Shown here in pieces: positions 1-7,999 of a stretch of DNA of 16,159 nucleotides. The position numbers and the translations under genes are program-made. The number at the start of each line of letters is the position of its first letter. The stretch's first letter is position 1. Below the pieces are notes generated by a model. It did no database searches and was not told the DNA's origin. It was given only the letters and a program-made list of their open reading frames with translations. This DNA is from CBFHWY01 sp965659675 (GTDB taxonomy: Bacteria > Bacteroidota > Bacteroidia > Flavobacteriales_G > Salibacteraceae), in NCBI GenBank assembly GCA_965659675.1, contig CBFHWY010000063.1, positions 1 through 16,159 of the forward strand. Reading direction: 5' to 3'.

Positions 1-1042
1 AAAAAGTAATGGAGTCCAGAAACATCTGTTCATTGCTATTGAGTATGATCATCGATGGATCGGTTTGGGGGTTTGGAGAACAACCGCCTTGTCCTGTTAT
101 TAAGAATTGGGCAACAGCTATGGGCCTATTGCTGAGGTATTCAGCGGCAAAAGTTAATGTATCATCATAAAACTGACCGGCAGAGAGCTGAGCTACAAGC
201 GTACCGTTTCTGAATATCTCCGTGCTGTCCTGGTCGGCTATAACTCGATAATAATCTTTAAACACGGTGTTAGTTGGAACCACCAAGTATTCCTTACCCC
301 AGGTTGCCACAGGAAACATTTGTTCATAGAGCGGATCAGAATTTGGTCGGCAGACCACTGTGCTCCATTCGTTTCCTCCGAATACTGAAACACTTTGCCG
401 AGGGTCAACCGTCTCAATCAGGCTTCCTGTGAGATCATCTTGCGCTGAGTCTGCTTGCGCCTGATAGATGGTATATGGAGGTATTTTTACCCTGTAGGGA
501 ATACCTGCGTTCCTACCCCCTCTAATATCTGCCGAAGGAGTGATTTCAACTTCAACCGTATCATTGGATGTGACAATTGCAAATTCCGACTGGTAGAGAA
601 TGTTATTCTTTATCTCAGACTGATAGCTTATAACCCGATATCTGCTACCAACGGCCGTTGTTGGTAAAACTAAACTAGCTTCATGTCTGAACTGTCGATA
701 CATCAATGCATAGACAACCACATCATTACTGGCTCTGACACGAATGGCCCTTGGAACAAGAGTATCAGAACCACGGACAAAAGCAAGGTTTGACGGTATA
801 TCAACCCTGCTTATGGAGCCAGGGCTGACAGAAAAGCTCCTACTAAAACCAGTGCCTGGAATATCCACTGTACCAGTTGCATTATTTGAACCAGAAATGT
901 TTATCCAAAAAACAACATCTGTACTATCAACCGTTTCCGTAAATGCCAAAACAAAGTCTGTACCCGCATTGGTAATGGATTGCCCTCTGAGAGCGAAAAC
1001 GCTCACAAATAACAATATGGTCAACAGAAAGCGGGTTTTCAA
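1..1042 (-). CDS. Secreted IgGFc-binding-domain protein, N-terminal part (cut by the left window edge)
   Basis: The minus strand is open from the window edge to about 1096 and encodes a secreted beta-rich protein; at least 347 residues are visible and the C-terminus is missing. From the TTG at 1042 the protein begins with a textbook signal peptide (KTRFLLTILLFVSVFALRGQS), which argues for export. The rest matches my knowledge of the bacterial IgGFc-binding N-terminal domain: a YEQMFPVATWGKEYLVVPT stretch at about residues 239-257, the NGTLVAQLSAGQFYD segment, and QGGCSPNPQTDPSM at about 318-331. Such proteins in Bacteroidota often carry further repeats and a type IX secretion C-terminal domain, which cannot be checked here. 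An in-frame ATG at 1096 would add 18 polar residues before the signal peptide. I prefer TTG 1042 because it gives a normal signal peptide and lies 19 bases from a TAnnTTTG element. The ligand is unknown; the domain name does not show antibody binding here. Confidence 0.85.
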   Translation of the reverse strand, partial: MKTRFLLTILLFVSVFALRGQSITNAGTDFVLAFTETVDSTDVVFWINISGSNNATGTVDIPGTGFSRSFSVSPGSISRVDIPSNLAFVRGSDTLVPRAIRVRASNDVVVYALMYRQFRHEASLVLPTTAVGSRYRVISYQSEIKNNILYQSEFAIVTSNDTVEVEITPSADIRGGRNAGIPYRVKIPPYTIYQAQADSAQDDLTGSLIETVDPRQSVSVFGGNEWSTVVCRPNSDPLYEQMFPVATWGKEYLVVPTNTVFKDYYRVIADQDSTEIFRNGTLVAQLSAGQFYDDTLTFAAEYLSNRPIAVAQFLITGQGGCSPNPQTDPSMIILNSNEQMFLDSITF

Positions 1043-1061
1043 GTGGATAGAATTAGCGTAA

Positions 1062-1069
1062 CAAAAGTA
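1062..1069 (-). promoter_or_regulatory. Candidate Bacteroidota -7 promoter element for the IgGFc-domain gene
   Basis: On the minus strand this reads TACTTTTG, a full match to the Bacteroidota -7 consensus TAnnTTTG. It lies 19 bases before the TTG start at 1042 but inside the coding frame if translation began at ATG 1096, so it also bears on the start choice. No TTG -33 element sits at the expected distance, so this is a partial promoter match. Confidence 0.4.
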
Positions 1070-1151
1070 AGATACTTTAATCCGAGTTGAATTCATGGAA
1101 TCCTTACTGTTCAACTCTGAATTGTTAATCAAATGGGCCTATGCTTTATTC

Positions 1152-1159
1152 TATATTTG
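1152..1159 (+). promoter_or_regulatory. Candidate Bacteroidota -7 promoter element for the YfhO-family gene
   Basis: TATATTTG is a full match to TAnnTTTG and ends 19 bases before the ATG at 1179, implying a 5' leader of roughly 15 bases. The nearest upstream TTG (1122-1124) is 27 bases away, longer than the usual spacing, so the -33 element is not convincing. The spacing to the start codon equals that of the divergent element at 1062-1069. Confidence 0.4.
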
Positions 1160-1178
1160 GCCTTTACAACTGAGTTAG

Positions 1179-3671
1179 ATGAATATTTCAGGAATAAAAG
1201 AGCATTTAATTGTAATAGGAGTATTTATAGCGATCGGACTCGCGTATTTTAGCCCTGTTCTGAAAGGAAAAGTTCTCGCCCAACACGATGTGGTTCAGTC
1301 TAAAGCCATGGCAAAAGAGATCACTGATCGCTATTATGACGAGGGGAAAGTAACACGGTGGACCGGCCGCATGTTCAGCGGTATGCCAGCAGATCAGATC
1401 TGGTCGGCCTATCCAAACAACATAGGAGGTTATGTACTACGTGCTTTCAAGTGGGTCTTTCCACGACCATTGAATGTCCTTCTGCTATACATGATCGGAA
1501 TCTACATCTTGCTGATATCCGTTGGTTGCAGCTCCTGGTTAAGTGCTATTGGCGCTCTTGCTTTTGCCTTTTCCACCTACAATATCACGATCATAGAAGC
1601 CGGACACTTGAGTAAAGTAAAAGCGCTCGCTTTAATTGGCCCTATACTCGCTGGTATATGGTTTGTCTTTAAACAAAAGTACTGGCGGGGACTTGCATTG
1701 ATCTCTATTTTTCTTGCACTGCAGATCAGGTCTAACCACGTTCAGATCACTTACTATATGGTACTTGTGATCGCTATTTGGGCTATCTATGAACTGATCA
1801 TGGCTGTAAAAAACAAAAGTTTACCCGAGACCATTAAGGCAGGTCTGATCATCCTGGCGGCCTTCATTATAGGGATTATTCCCAACACATCCATGCTTTG
1901 GTCTACCTATGAGTATTCGAAAGAAACCATAAGAGGTGAACAGGAATTGTCCGAGAAAAAGATCGATGGAAATGGACTCGATAAGGATTATGCACTCAGC
2001 TGGAGTTACGGAAAAGCCGAAACTTTTAGTTTGATTATTCCAAGGTTCAGTGGTGGAGCTTCGTCAGAGGCTTTAGATGAATCGTCAGCTACCTATGAGG
2101 CTTTGACCGATCTTGGAGTGCAACGTCGACAAGCTTCACAATTCATTAAACAAATGCCAACCTATTGGGGTGCTCAACCCTTTACCAGTGGTCCAGCTTA
2201 TTTTGGCGCGATCATCATCTTTCTCGCGGTCTTAGGCTTATTTGTGATAAAAAGTCCCGCTAAGTGGTGGCTGCTTGCCAGTTTCTTGTTCTGCCTCTTC
2301 TTATCCTGGGGAAAGAACCTACAATGGTTCTACGATATATTCTGGAACACCCTGCCAATGTTCAACAAGTTCAGGTCACCAACTATGATCATTGCGGTTG
2401 GGAACGTCAGTGTGATCTGGTTAGCAATATGGGGGCTCAAGACTATCAGTGACGATGCGATTTGGAAAAAATGGAAAAAGCCATTTCTGCAGTCTTTGGG
2501 AGTAGCCGGTGGCTTTTGTTTGCTTATGACACTGATCGGTCCTTCCATGTTCGATTTTCAAGGGCCGAAAGACGAGCAATTCCGTCAGCAAATGGTTCAA
2601 ATGAGTAATAGCGAAGCATTCGGAAACGCTGTATTAGCAGGTATTACAGATGATCGAGCCGCAATGATGCGCTCTGATGCCCTGCGGTCATTGGTGTTCA
2701 TAGTGCTTAGTGGTGGTTTGATCATTCTATTGTTAATGCAAAGAATAAAAGCCCAGGTATTTGCAATGATCATGTCATTACTTGTGCTGATCGATATGTG
2801 GCCAATCGCTGCCAATTATCTTAATAAGGATGATTTTGTGAGAGAAACGAATCGGGAGTCAATGTATAACCCGACACCAGCGGATCAGGTCGTCCTTGCA
2901 GATAAGGATGAGCATTTCAGGGTCCTAAATCTTGCTGTAAACACCTTCAATGACGCCTTACCCTCATATCATTACAAAACCATCGGAGGCTATCATGCCG
3001 CCAAACTGAAACGCTATCAGGATCTGATCGAGAGGCATATTAGGCCAGAGATGGGGAAGCTCAAAAATGGTTTTGAGAATACTCCTGTGCTAAACATGCT
3101 CAACACGAAATATCTGGTTACCTCAAAATCGCAGGACGGTGTTTTTAAAAACGATCGCTGTTTGGGTGAGGCCTGGTTTGTAGATGCTTTTAAATATGTC
3201 GAGAATGCGGATAAGGAGATTGAAGCTCTTTATGGATTTAACCCAAAGACCACCGCGGTGATCGATGATGATCTTAAATCATACATGGAAGGTTTTAAGC
3301 CTGGTAATGATCCAAGAAGAGGTATCGCTTTCACCGCCTATCAACCCGATGAGATCAGCTATACCAGTAGATCAAGCCAGGAACAGTTTGCGGTATTTAG
3401 CGAGGTTTATTATAAAGGAAATGAAGACTGGAAAGCCTATATCGACGGTGAAGAGACTGAATTCATTCGGGTGAACTATGTTTTACGCGGAATGAGAATT
3501 CCCGCAGGAGAACATAAGATCGTGTTTAAGTTCAAACCCAGGGCATACTTCATGGGTGAAACGATCTCATTGATCGGAAGCATCCTGCTTATTCTTGTAA
3601 CTCTGGGTTACTTCTTTAAAGATCGACTTCCCTTTGGCAAAAAGGAAGTTCCTGTAAAATCAGAGGATTAG
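1179..3671 (+). CDS. YfhO-family multi-pass membrane protein, putative GT-C type glycosyltransferase
   Basis: An 830-residue integral membrane protein, the usual size for Bacteroidota YfhO proteins. The first helix (about residues 9-28) is followed by a loop with AQHDVVQ at 34-40, containing an acidic residue of the kind expected in the first extracytoplasmic loop of GT-C enzymes. Many hydrophobic segments follow up to about residue 555, broken by a soluble loop around 240-340. A soluble region ends in the family signature VFSEVYYKGNEDWKAYIDG, then NYVLRGMRIPAGEHKIVFKF, and one last helix before a basic tail. Firmicute YfhO relatives are linked to glycosylation of cell-envelope polymers; the substrate here is unknown. 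The gene is divergent from the IgGFc-domain gene and convergent with the GT2 gene, with which it shares the bases TTAG at 3668-3671. It may add sugars to the glycan made next door, or be an unrelated core gene. Confidence 0.9.
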   Translation: MNISGIKEHLIVIGVFIAIGLAYFSPVLKGKVLAQHDVVQSKAMAKEITDRYYDEGKVTRWTGRMFSGMPADQIWSAYPNNIGGYVLRAFKWVFPRPLNVLLLYMIGIYILLISVGCSSWLSAIGALAFAFSTYNITIIEAGHLSKVKALALIGPILAGIWFVFKQKYWRGLALISIFLALQIRSNHVQITYYMVLVIAIWAIYELIMAVKNKSLPETIKAGLIILAAFIIGIIPNTSMLWSTYEYSKETIRGEQELSEKKIDGNGLDKDYALSWSYGKAETFSLIIPRFSGGASSEALDESSATYEALTDLGVQRRQASQFIKQMPTYWGAQPFTSGPAYFGAIIIFLAVLGLFVIKSPAKWWLLASFLFCLFLSWGKNLQWFYDIFWNTLPMFNKFRSPTMIIAVGNVSVIWLAIWGLKTISDDAIWKKWKKPFLQSLGVAGGFCLLMTLIGPSMFDFQGPKDEQFRQQMVQMSNSEAFGNAVLAGITDDRAAMMRSDALRSLVFIVLSGGLIILLLMQRIKAQVFAMIMSLLVLIDMWPIAANYLNKDDFVRETNRESMYNPTPADQVVLADKDEHFRVLNLAVNTFNDALPSYHYKTIGGYHAAKLKRYQDLIERHIRPEMGKLKNGFENTPVLNMLNTKYLVTSKSQDGVFKNDRCLGEAWFVDAFKYVENADKEIEALYGFNPKTTAVIDDDLKSYMEGFKPGNDPRRGIAFTAYQPDEISYTSRSSQEQFAVFSEVYYKGNEDWKAYIDGEETEFIRVNYVLRGMRIPAGEHKIVFKFKPRAYFMGETISLIGSILLILVTLGYFFKDRLPFGKKEVPVKSED

Positions 3672-4468
3672 TACTTCTTTGACCTGAAGATGGCTCTCAG
3701 AATAATGACCATGTGATTCCAAAGATTTGGAAGGAATCCATAGTGTCTGGCTAGGATCTTATATCGGTCATTCCATGATTTGATCAAATTCTTTTTTGAG
3801 AATCCACCCATAAGATACCTCGATAGGATTTGATCCGTATTCACAATTCTTTTGGCATTCTTTAAGGACTTGATCACCCAGTCGATGTCAGCTGAATAAG
3901 GATGATCAAGAATATATTCTGGAGCGAGGTCTCTTTTTACCAATATACTTTGATGGCAAACGACCATTCCAAGCTTCAAACTGCGCCAGCTTAAGTCTTT
4001 TGGTAGTTTTTGAGTGGTGACTTCTGACCTCAGCCCCCATTCTTTTCCATCTTCATCGAACAAGAGTGTTTCACCAAAGTAGATGTCAGCTTCACGACCT
4101 GCTTTTGAAACCAAATTCTTCACAGTATCCTTGTCGTAAATAAGATCTCCAGCATTCATGAACCACAAGTAATCACCCTTTGCCAGTGAAAGTCCTTTAT
4201 TCATTGCGTCATACAATCCCTTATCCGGCTCAGAACGCCAAAATCCGATCTTATCGTCATTCTCCTGAATAAGCTCCAGAGTTCCATCGCTCGACCCTCC
4301 ATCTACCACTATGTATTCGATATTGTCATAGCTCTGCTCAAATACCGATCTGAAGGTTGCCTGGAGGTCTTTTTTTCTATTGTACACAATCGTGATGACC
4401 GAAACGATAGGTCTTTCCTTTGAAGACGTAAAAGCTAATCCTCTGGTTCTCTTTCCTCCTTCTACCAT
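3668..4468 (-). CDS. Family 2 (GT-A fold) glycosyltransferase
   Basis: A 266-residue soluble glycosyltransferase. After about 20 polar residues comes the GT2 core: VSVITIVYNR (22-31), VDGGSSDGT (55-63, nucleotide-binding Asp loop), DKGLYDAMNKGL (82-93), and MNAGD (104-108) in the place of the DXD metal site, as in many family members that resemble WcaE/WcaA-type enzymes of exopolysaccharide clusters. It should transfer a nucleotide-activated sugar to a lipid-linked acceptor at the cytoplasmic membrane. A C-terminal segment rich in aromatic and basic residues (about 235-266) may associate with the membrane. It is the last gene of the minus operon; its ATG overlaps the end of the upstream GT4 gene in ATGGTAG (7 bases), implying translational coupling. 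Its stop overlaps the convergent yfhO-like gene by 4 bases, leaving no room for a separate terminator. Donor and acceptor cannot be read from sequence. Confidence 0.92.
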   Translation of the reverse strand: MVEGGKRTRGLAFTSSKERPIVSVITIVYNRKKDLQATFRSVFEQSYDNIEYIVVDGGSSDGTLELIQENDDKIGFWRSEPDKGLYDAMNKGLSLAKGDYLWFMNAGDLIYDKDTVKNLVSKAGREADIYFGETLLFDEDGKEWGLRSEVTTQKLPKDLSWRSLKLGMVVCHQSILVKRDLAPEYILDHPYSADIDWVIKSLKNAKRIVNTDQILSRYLMGGFSKKNLIKSWNDRYKILARHYGFLPNLWNHMVIILRAIFRSKKY

Positions 4469-5703
4469 GATGCCAGGAGTTTTTGGTAATGGGCAAAGTA
4501 CTGTTTGACCACCACTTCTTCAGCGTATTTTTCCTCAACCCTCTTTCGAGCTTTAGCGCCCATCTCCTTTTTATTTGGATTATCGAGAAATCGTTGAATC
4601 GCATCTTTAAATGAACTTACCGAAGCTTTTTCGGCAAGATAACCAGTGACCTCATCTTCGATCATTTCAGGGATACCTCCCGTTTTAAAGCCAACAACCG
4701 GACAACTACAAGACATGGCTTCCATGATCGTGTTAGGCAGGTTATCCTGTAAACTAGGCACGATCATAAGATCACTTTCACTGTAAAGTTCCGGCATATT
4801 TGATGGTCTTATGGACCCAAGCAGACTGTAGCTCAGCTTGAGGTCAAAGGAATCTATAGCCTCACCTTTTCCAACCACAAGTAAATTTAAGTGCTCAAGT
4901 AGCTCTGCTGGAAGTTCTGAAAGAGCATCAACAAGATATTGAAAGCCTTTCCGCGGGTCTGAAATATTGAAGGCTCCAAAGAGAATGTTGAGTTTGCCCT
5001 CTTTTGAATATTGTCGCTTCTTGATCTCTTTTCTGGAAAAAAAACTGGTGTCAATAGGATTTGGAATAGCTTCTACAGGAAATTCTTTGAGTAAAGAACT
5101 TTCCTTTGCAAGTCCACAAAGCCATTGGCTACAGGTCACAAAATCCAATCGCTGATAGCTAAGCTTCTTCTTTTTCCAAAGTTGATGCGAGAGATCTCTT
5201 GGCCCTGGCTTACTCAACATTTCTGAATGACCAGACTCATTCTTATACGACTCTGATTCTGTATAGTGCTCCCCACCTGTGAATGCCCACATATCATGTA
5301 AGGTCCACATCACTGGTTTATTCAGCTGTTGCAAATGGGCGATCTCGTCAATACTCACAAAGCCCTGATTGATCCAATGAAGATGAATGATATCGGCCTG
5401 CTTTACTAATTTGTGATCCCTTAACTTCTGCCCCGTATTAGCGATTGAAAACTGAAATCTAACACTCGGATCTTTCTCTTTCTGCATAAAGAGCAATCGT
5501 TCCCAGGCTTCATCCCACTTATTCATTAATGAAGCCAGAAATCCAGAACGCGATTGTACGACCCAATTCTCTTCGCTGGTCTTTTCCCTGACAAGCAAAT
5601 GAACTTCAGCCTCAGTATGCTTTTTTAGTGCAGAAGCTAACCTGAAAGCAGCGATTGCCGCCCCACCCTTTTGATCGTAAGTACTTAGTATTAGGATTCT
5701 CAT
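4462..5703 (-). CDS. Family 4 (GT-B fold) glycosyltransferase, WcaC-like
   Basis: A 413-residue GT-B enzyme. The N-terminal Rossmann domain opens with MRILILSTYDQKGGAAIAAFR, where the GGAA loop (13-16) belongs to the acceptor side. HLHW (107-110) and TLHDMWAFTGG (134-144) are typical of the WcaC-like group of GT4 enzymes. The C-terminal domain has PNPID (214-218), DPRKG (249-253), and the donor-binding segment PSLQDNLPNTIMEAMSC (316-332), in which the usual EX7E becomes D320-X7-E328, as in relatives I know. TGGIPEMIED (341-350) follows. It should be a retaining sugar transferase acting in the cytoplasm on a lipid-linked glycan. The start overlaps the stop of the upstream pyruvyl transferase-like gene by 4 bases (5700-5703) and its end overlaps the GT2 start, so all three are probably translated from one message. 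Sugar specificity is unknown. Confidence 0.92.
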   Translation of the reverse strand: MRILILSTYDQKGGAAIAAFRLASALKKHTEAEVHLLVREKTSEENWVVQSRSGFLASLMNKWDEAWERLLFMQKEKDPSVRFQFSIANTGQKLRDHKLVKQADIIHLHWINQGFVSIDEIAHLQQLNKPVMWTLHDMWAFTGGEHYTESESYKNESGHSEMLSKPGPRDLSHQLWKKKKLSYQRLDFVTCSQWLCGLAKESSLLKEFPVEAIPNPIDTSFFSRKEIKKRQYSKEGKLNILFGAFNISDPRKGFQYLVDALSELPAELLEHLNLLVVGKGEAIDSFDLKLSYSLLGSIRPSNMPELYSESDLMIVPSLQDNLPNTIMEAMSCSCPVVGFKTGGIPEMIEDEVTGYLAEKASVSSFKDAIQRFLDNPNKKEMGAKARKRVEEKYAEEVVVKQYFAHYQKLLASW

Positions 5704-6854
5704 CCGATATTTCGAAGACTCTCTTCAAAGATGCTCAGACTTTTCTGAATAGCCGAATCATCCGGTTTAAATAGCTTCTTATCATGAGAAAGATCATCGA
5801 ATGGGATGGGCTTATCTTGCTGTAAGTTCACGTATCGATCGTTGTAAAAAGACTCATGATCAACCACCGACAAAAAGCCTGAGATCTTACCAATATCAGG
5901 TTCAGTGTAATCCAGGATATAATTATTCCCATTCAGCATGGTTTGGAAGATCACCGAGTGAAACCTCATTCCAACGCAGGCCTGCGCTTCCTGGAATTCA
6001 AGCATGGTTTCGAATAAACTAAGCGGCTCGTTTTGGATCTTGATCCCTTCAATGTCTTTGGAAAAACGCAAATGATTCATGAATGCCCTGTCGTCATTTC
6101 CAATATGGAAGTAATGCATGGGAATGAGGTGAATTTCTGTTCCTCCCAGGTTTTCATGCAAGCTCTTAAGCCACTTTGCAAGCTTATCATTCACTTTCGA
6201 ACCGATGTCTGTTTTGGCGTATTCAGCAGGAAATGAACGCAGGTTTATCGCCACATAAGGATCTGCACCCTCCCTGAAATGCCTGGCCTTCTTGAATCGA
6301 TCCAAGGCTTTTATACTCGGATCCAATGCCACCCTGATCTTATCGCTGCAGCGAGCTGTTCTCTTTTCAGAGAGATTCTTCATGTAATCCAAAGAGCGGT
6401 CATCTCTCAGGATGATCTCATCGGCATATTTCATTATACCCCAAAGGGCTGGAGTGTGACGTTTTTTGAAAAGTGGTCCAACTCCACAACCGAAGACACG
6501 CGTTGCTTTTCCTTTTTTGGAGGCTCTTTTTAAAGCGTACTCGAGCATGAACAGGTCGTTGATATGCATCAAAGGACCCCCGCCTATCATCACGAGGTCT
6601 GCCCATTCGATCGCCGAATCAAGGTCCTTTCGACGCTTCGATTCGAATATCTCTCCTTTGAGCTCTTTGGATAGAAAGGAGTCATAGAATTCGGCATCTT
6701 CTGAGAAAGTACGCTTCGAGAAAAAGGGGAACAAGCTCCCTAGTTTAACCTCAAAATCATCGAATTCCGAGGCTAAAAAATCGAAAATTCCGGCAAGAAT
6801 TGCCCGATCACCGAGGGTTTCGGTTCCATACCAACCTACGATGCAAACCTTCAT
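5700..6854 (-). CDS. Polysaccharide pyruvyl transferase family protein (CsaB/WcaK-like)
   Basis: A 384-residue protein of the polysaccharide pyruvyl transferase family, which transfers an enolpyruvyl group from phosphoenolpyruvate to a sugar to form an acidic ketal; some members may do other transfers. Visible family landmarks are WYGTETLGDRAIL (8-20, the N-terminal glycine/GD loop), MIGGGPLM (89-96), FGCGVGPL (121-128), RDDRS (150-154) and CVGMRFHSV (293-301), where the Arg/His pair lies in the conserved C-terminal motif. There is no signal peptide or membrane helix, so it acts in the cytoplasm before export. It overlaps its neighbours by 4 bases on each side (6851-6854 and 5700-5703). Pyruvylation would add negative charge to the glycan, in keeping with a locus that also seems to handle an acidic nine-carbon sugar. 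The pyruvyl acceptor is unknown. Confidence 0.88.
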   Translation of the reverse strand: MKVCIVGWYGTETLGDRAILAGIFDFLASEFDDFEVKLGSLFPFFSKRTFSEDAEFYDSFLSKELKGEIFESKRRKDLDSAIEWADLVMIGGGPLMHINDLFMLEYALKRASKKGKATRVFGCGVGPLFKKRHTPALWGIMKYADEIILRDDRSLDYMKNLSEKRTARCSDKIRVALDPSIKALDRFKKARHFREGADPYVAINLRSFPAEYAKTDIGSKVNDKLAKWLKSLHENLGGTEIHLIPMHYFHIGNDDRAFMNHLRFSKDIEGIKIQNEPLSLFETMLEFQEAQACVGMRFHSVIFQTMLNGNNYILDYTEPDIGKISGFLSVVDHESFYNDRYVNLQQDKPIPFDDLSHDKKLFKPDDSAIQKSLSIFEESLRNIG

Positions 6855-7978
6855 GAAAAACGGGTATTAAAGTAGTAGCTGAGCCAGTAGAAACGCTGAT
6901 GAATGATCTCCCTGAAGAACACCATAAGATTCTTTAATTCAGGCTTTCCGTTGTAATCGTGAATACATTCATTGCATTTGTCCTCCAGAATGGTAGATCG
7001 ATATTTCAAATTCTTATTTCTAAAGAAGATATCCTCTCCCTTCTCTTCCCTTAAACTTCCGATCTTATCACTCTCAACAGCGCAGTAGTAAAGATCCCCT
7101 CGAGAGTCCATGGTGATTCCATCCTCCCTCCAATCACAACCCAGCAGGCGTTTGCGTTTCTCAGCGGTGAGAAAATAGAAAAGTGCAAAATACTTGAACT
7201 TGTCAATGAGTCTTTGAGCCTCATAATAACGTGAATGAAAGAATTCTGCACTGCTCTGCAGCGTGGAGTCCATGAGAACGGAAAACTGGTTGAGCAACTT
7301 GTTGCTTTCAATTCTTTTATTCTCGATCCCCACTCTATATTTGATATTAAAGTTGTTTTGCTTAGCGTATTCGTCCAGCTCGATCATGTGATCAACATTG
7401 TGTTGAATAACGGTGCAGCCAAGGTCAAAGGAATCGCAATAAAGATGTTTATTATCAATGATCTCCTTGATACTGTAATCGACCTTTCCAAATACTTTTT
7501 TCCCCCGAACAATGTCATGGATCTCACCATAGCCATCGAGTGAAATACTGACATGAAACTTCACTCCCTTTTCCTGGCACGCAGCATAGATCTCTTTCAG
7601 CACCGGAAAAAGTGGTTTGTGATTAAAGCCATGCGTAATGATGTTCAGGTACTGAAGTGATGGCAATTCCAACATGACCTTCGCGTACTCAGGTAATTTT
7701 TTTACCAGGGTTGGCTCACCTCCATTGATACCAAGCGCCCGCACTTTCTTGTAAATAGGGTCGCTTAGAAATTTTCTGAATTCATTCATGTCAAACTCGT
7801 TGGAGTAATCCATTTTCCAAATATTACACATCACACAACGTGAGTTACATAGATAGGTCATGGGTAACTGTACCACCTTAGGGTAGCGCTTTGACATCCC
7901 CGTTTGAGGAGACCACTTTGAGGTTACCACATACTTAACATCACGTAAGAATTTGAACAAGTTTGAATTGACATTCAT
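6851..7978 (-). CDS. Radical SAM protein with SPASM/twitch-like C-terminal cysteines
   Basis: A 375-residue radical S-adenosylmethionine enzyme. The 4Fe-4S/SAM motif is C44-x3-C48-x2-C51 within YLCNSRCVMCNIW, followed by NGGEPT at 85-90 (SAM amino group) and SISLDG (144-149). The C-terminal region contributes C281-x12-G-x4-C299 and C335-x2-C338. That is the first half of the SPASM pattern plus one CX2C, with no later cysteines, so it probably holds one auxiliary cluster (twitch-like) rather than two. Such enzymes modify peptides or small molecules by radical chemistry. No precursor peptide is visible here, so within this glycan operon a sugar or lipid-carrier substrate is more plausible (inference). 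It sits 21 bases downstream of the flippase gene and overlaps the pyruvyl transferase-like gene by 4 bases. The exact reaction is unknown. Confidence 0.92.
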   Translation of the reverse strand: MNVNSNLFKFLRDVKYVVTSKWSPQTGMSKRYPKVVQLPMTYLCNSRCVMCNIWKMDYSNEFDMNEFRKFLSDPIYKKVRALGINGGEPTLVKKLPEYAKVMLELPSLQYLNIITHGFNHKPLFPVLKEIYAACQEKGVKFHVSISLDGYGEIHDIVRGKKVFGKVDYSIKEIIDNKHLYCDSFDLGCTVIQHNVDHMIELDEYAKQNNFNIKYRVGIENKRIESNKLLNQFSVLMDSTLQSSAEFFHSRYYEAQRLIDKFKYFALFYFLTAEKRKRLLGCDWREDGITMDSRGDLYYCAVESDKIGSLREEKGEDIFFRNKNLKYRSTILEDKCNECIHDYNGKPELKNLMVFFREIIHQRFYWLSYYFNTRFS

Positions 7979-7999
7979 ATGTACAAAGTTAACAGCTCA

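Noticed and set aside
455..1061. Plus-strand open frames of 70 and 105 codons at 455-667 and 744-1061
   Set aside because: They lie antisense to the open minus-strand frame that encodes a signal peptide and a recognisable IgGFc-binding domain; their own products resemble nothing.
1043..1096. ATG start at 1096 for the IgGFc-domain gene
   Set aside because: It puts 18 polar residues before the signal peptide and places a full TAnnTTTG match inside the coding region. It remains possible, since an AAGGA lies just upstream of it.
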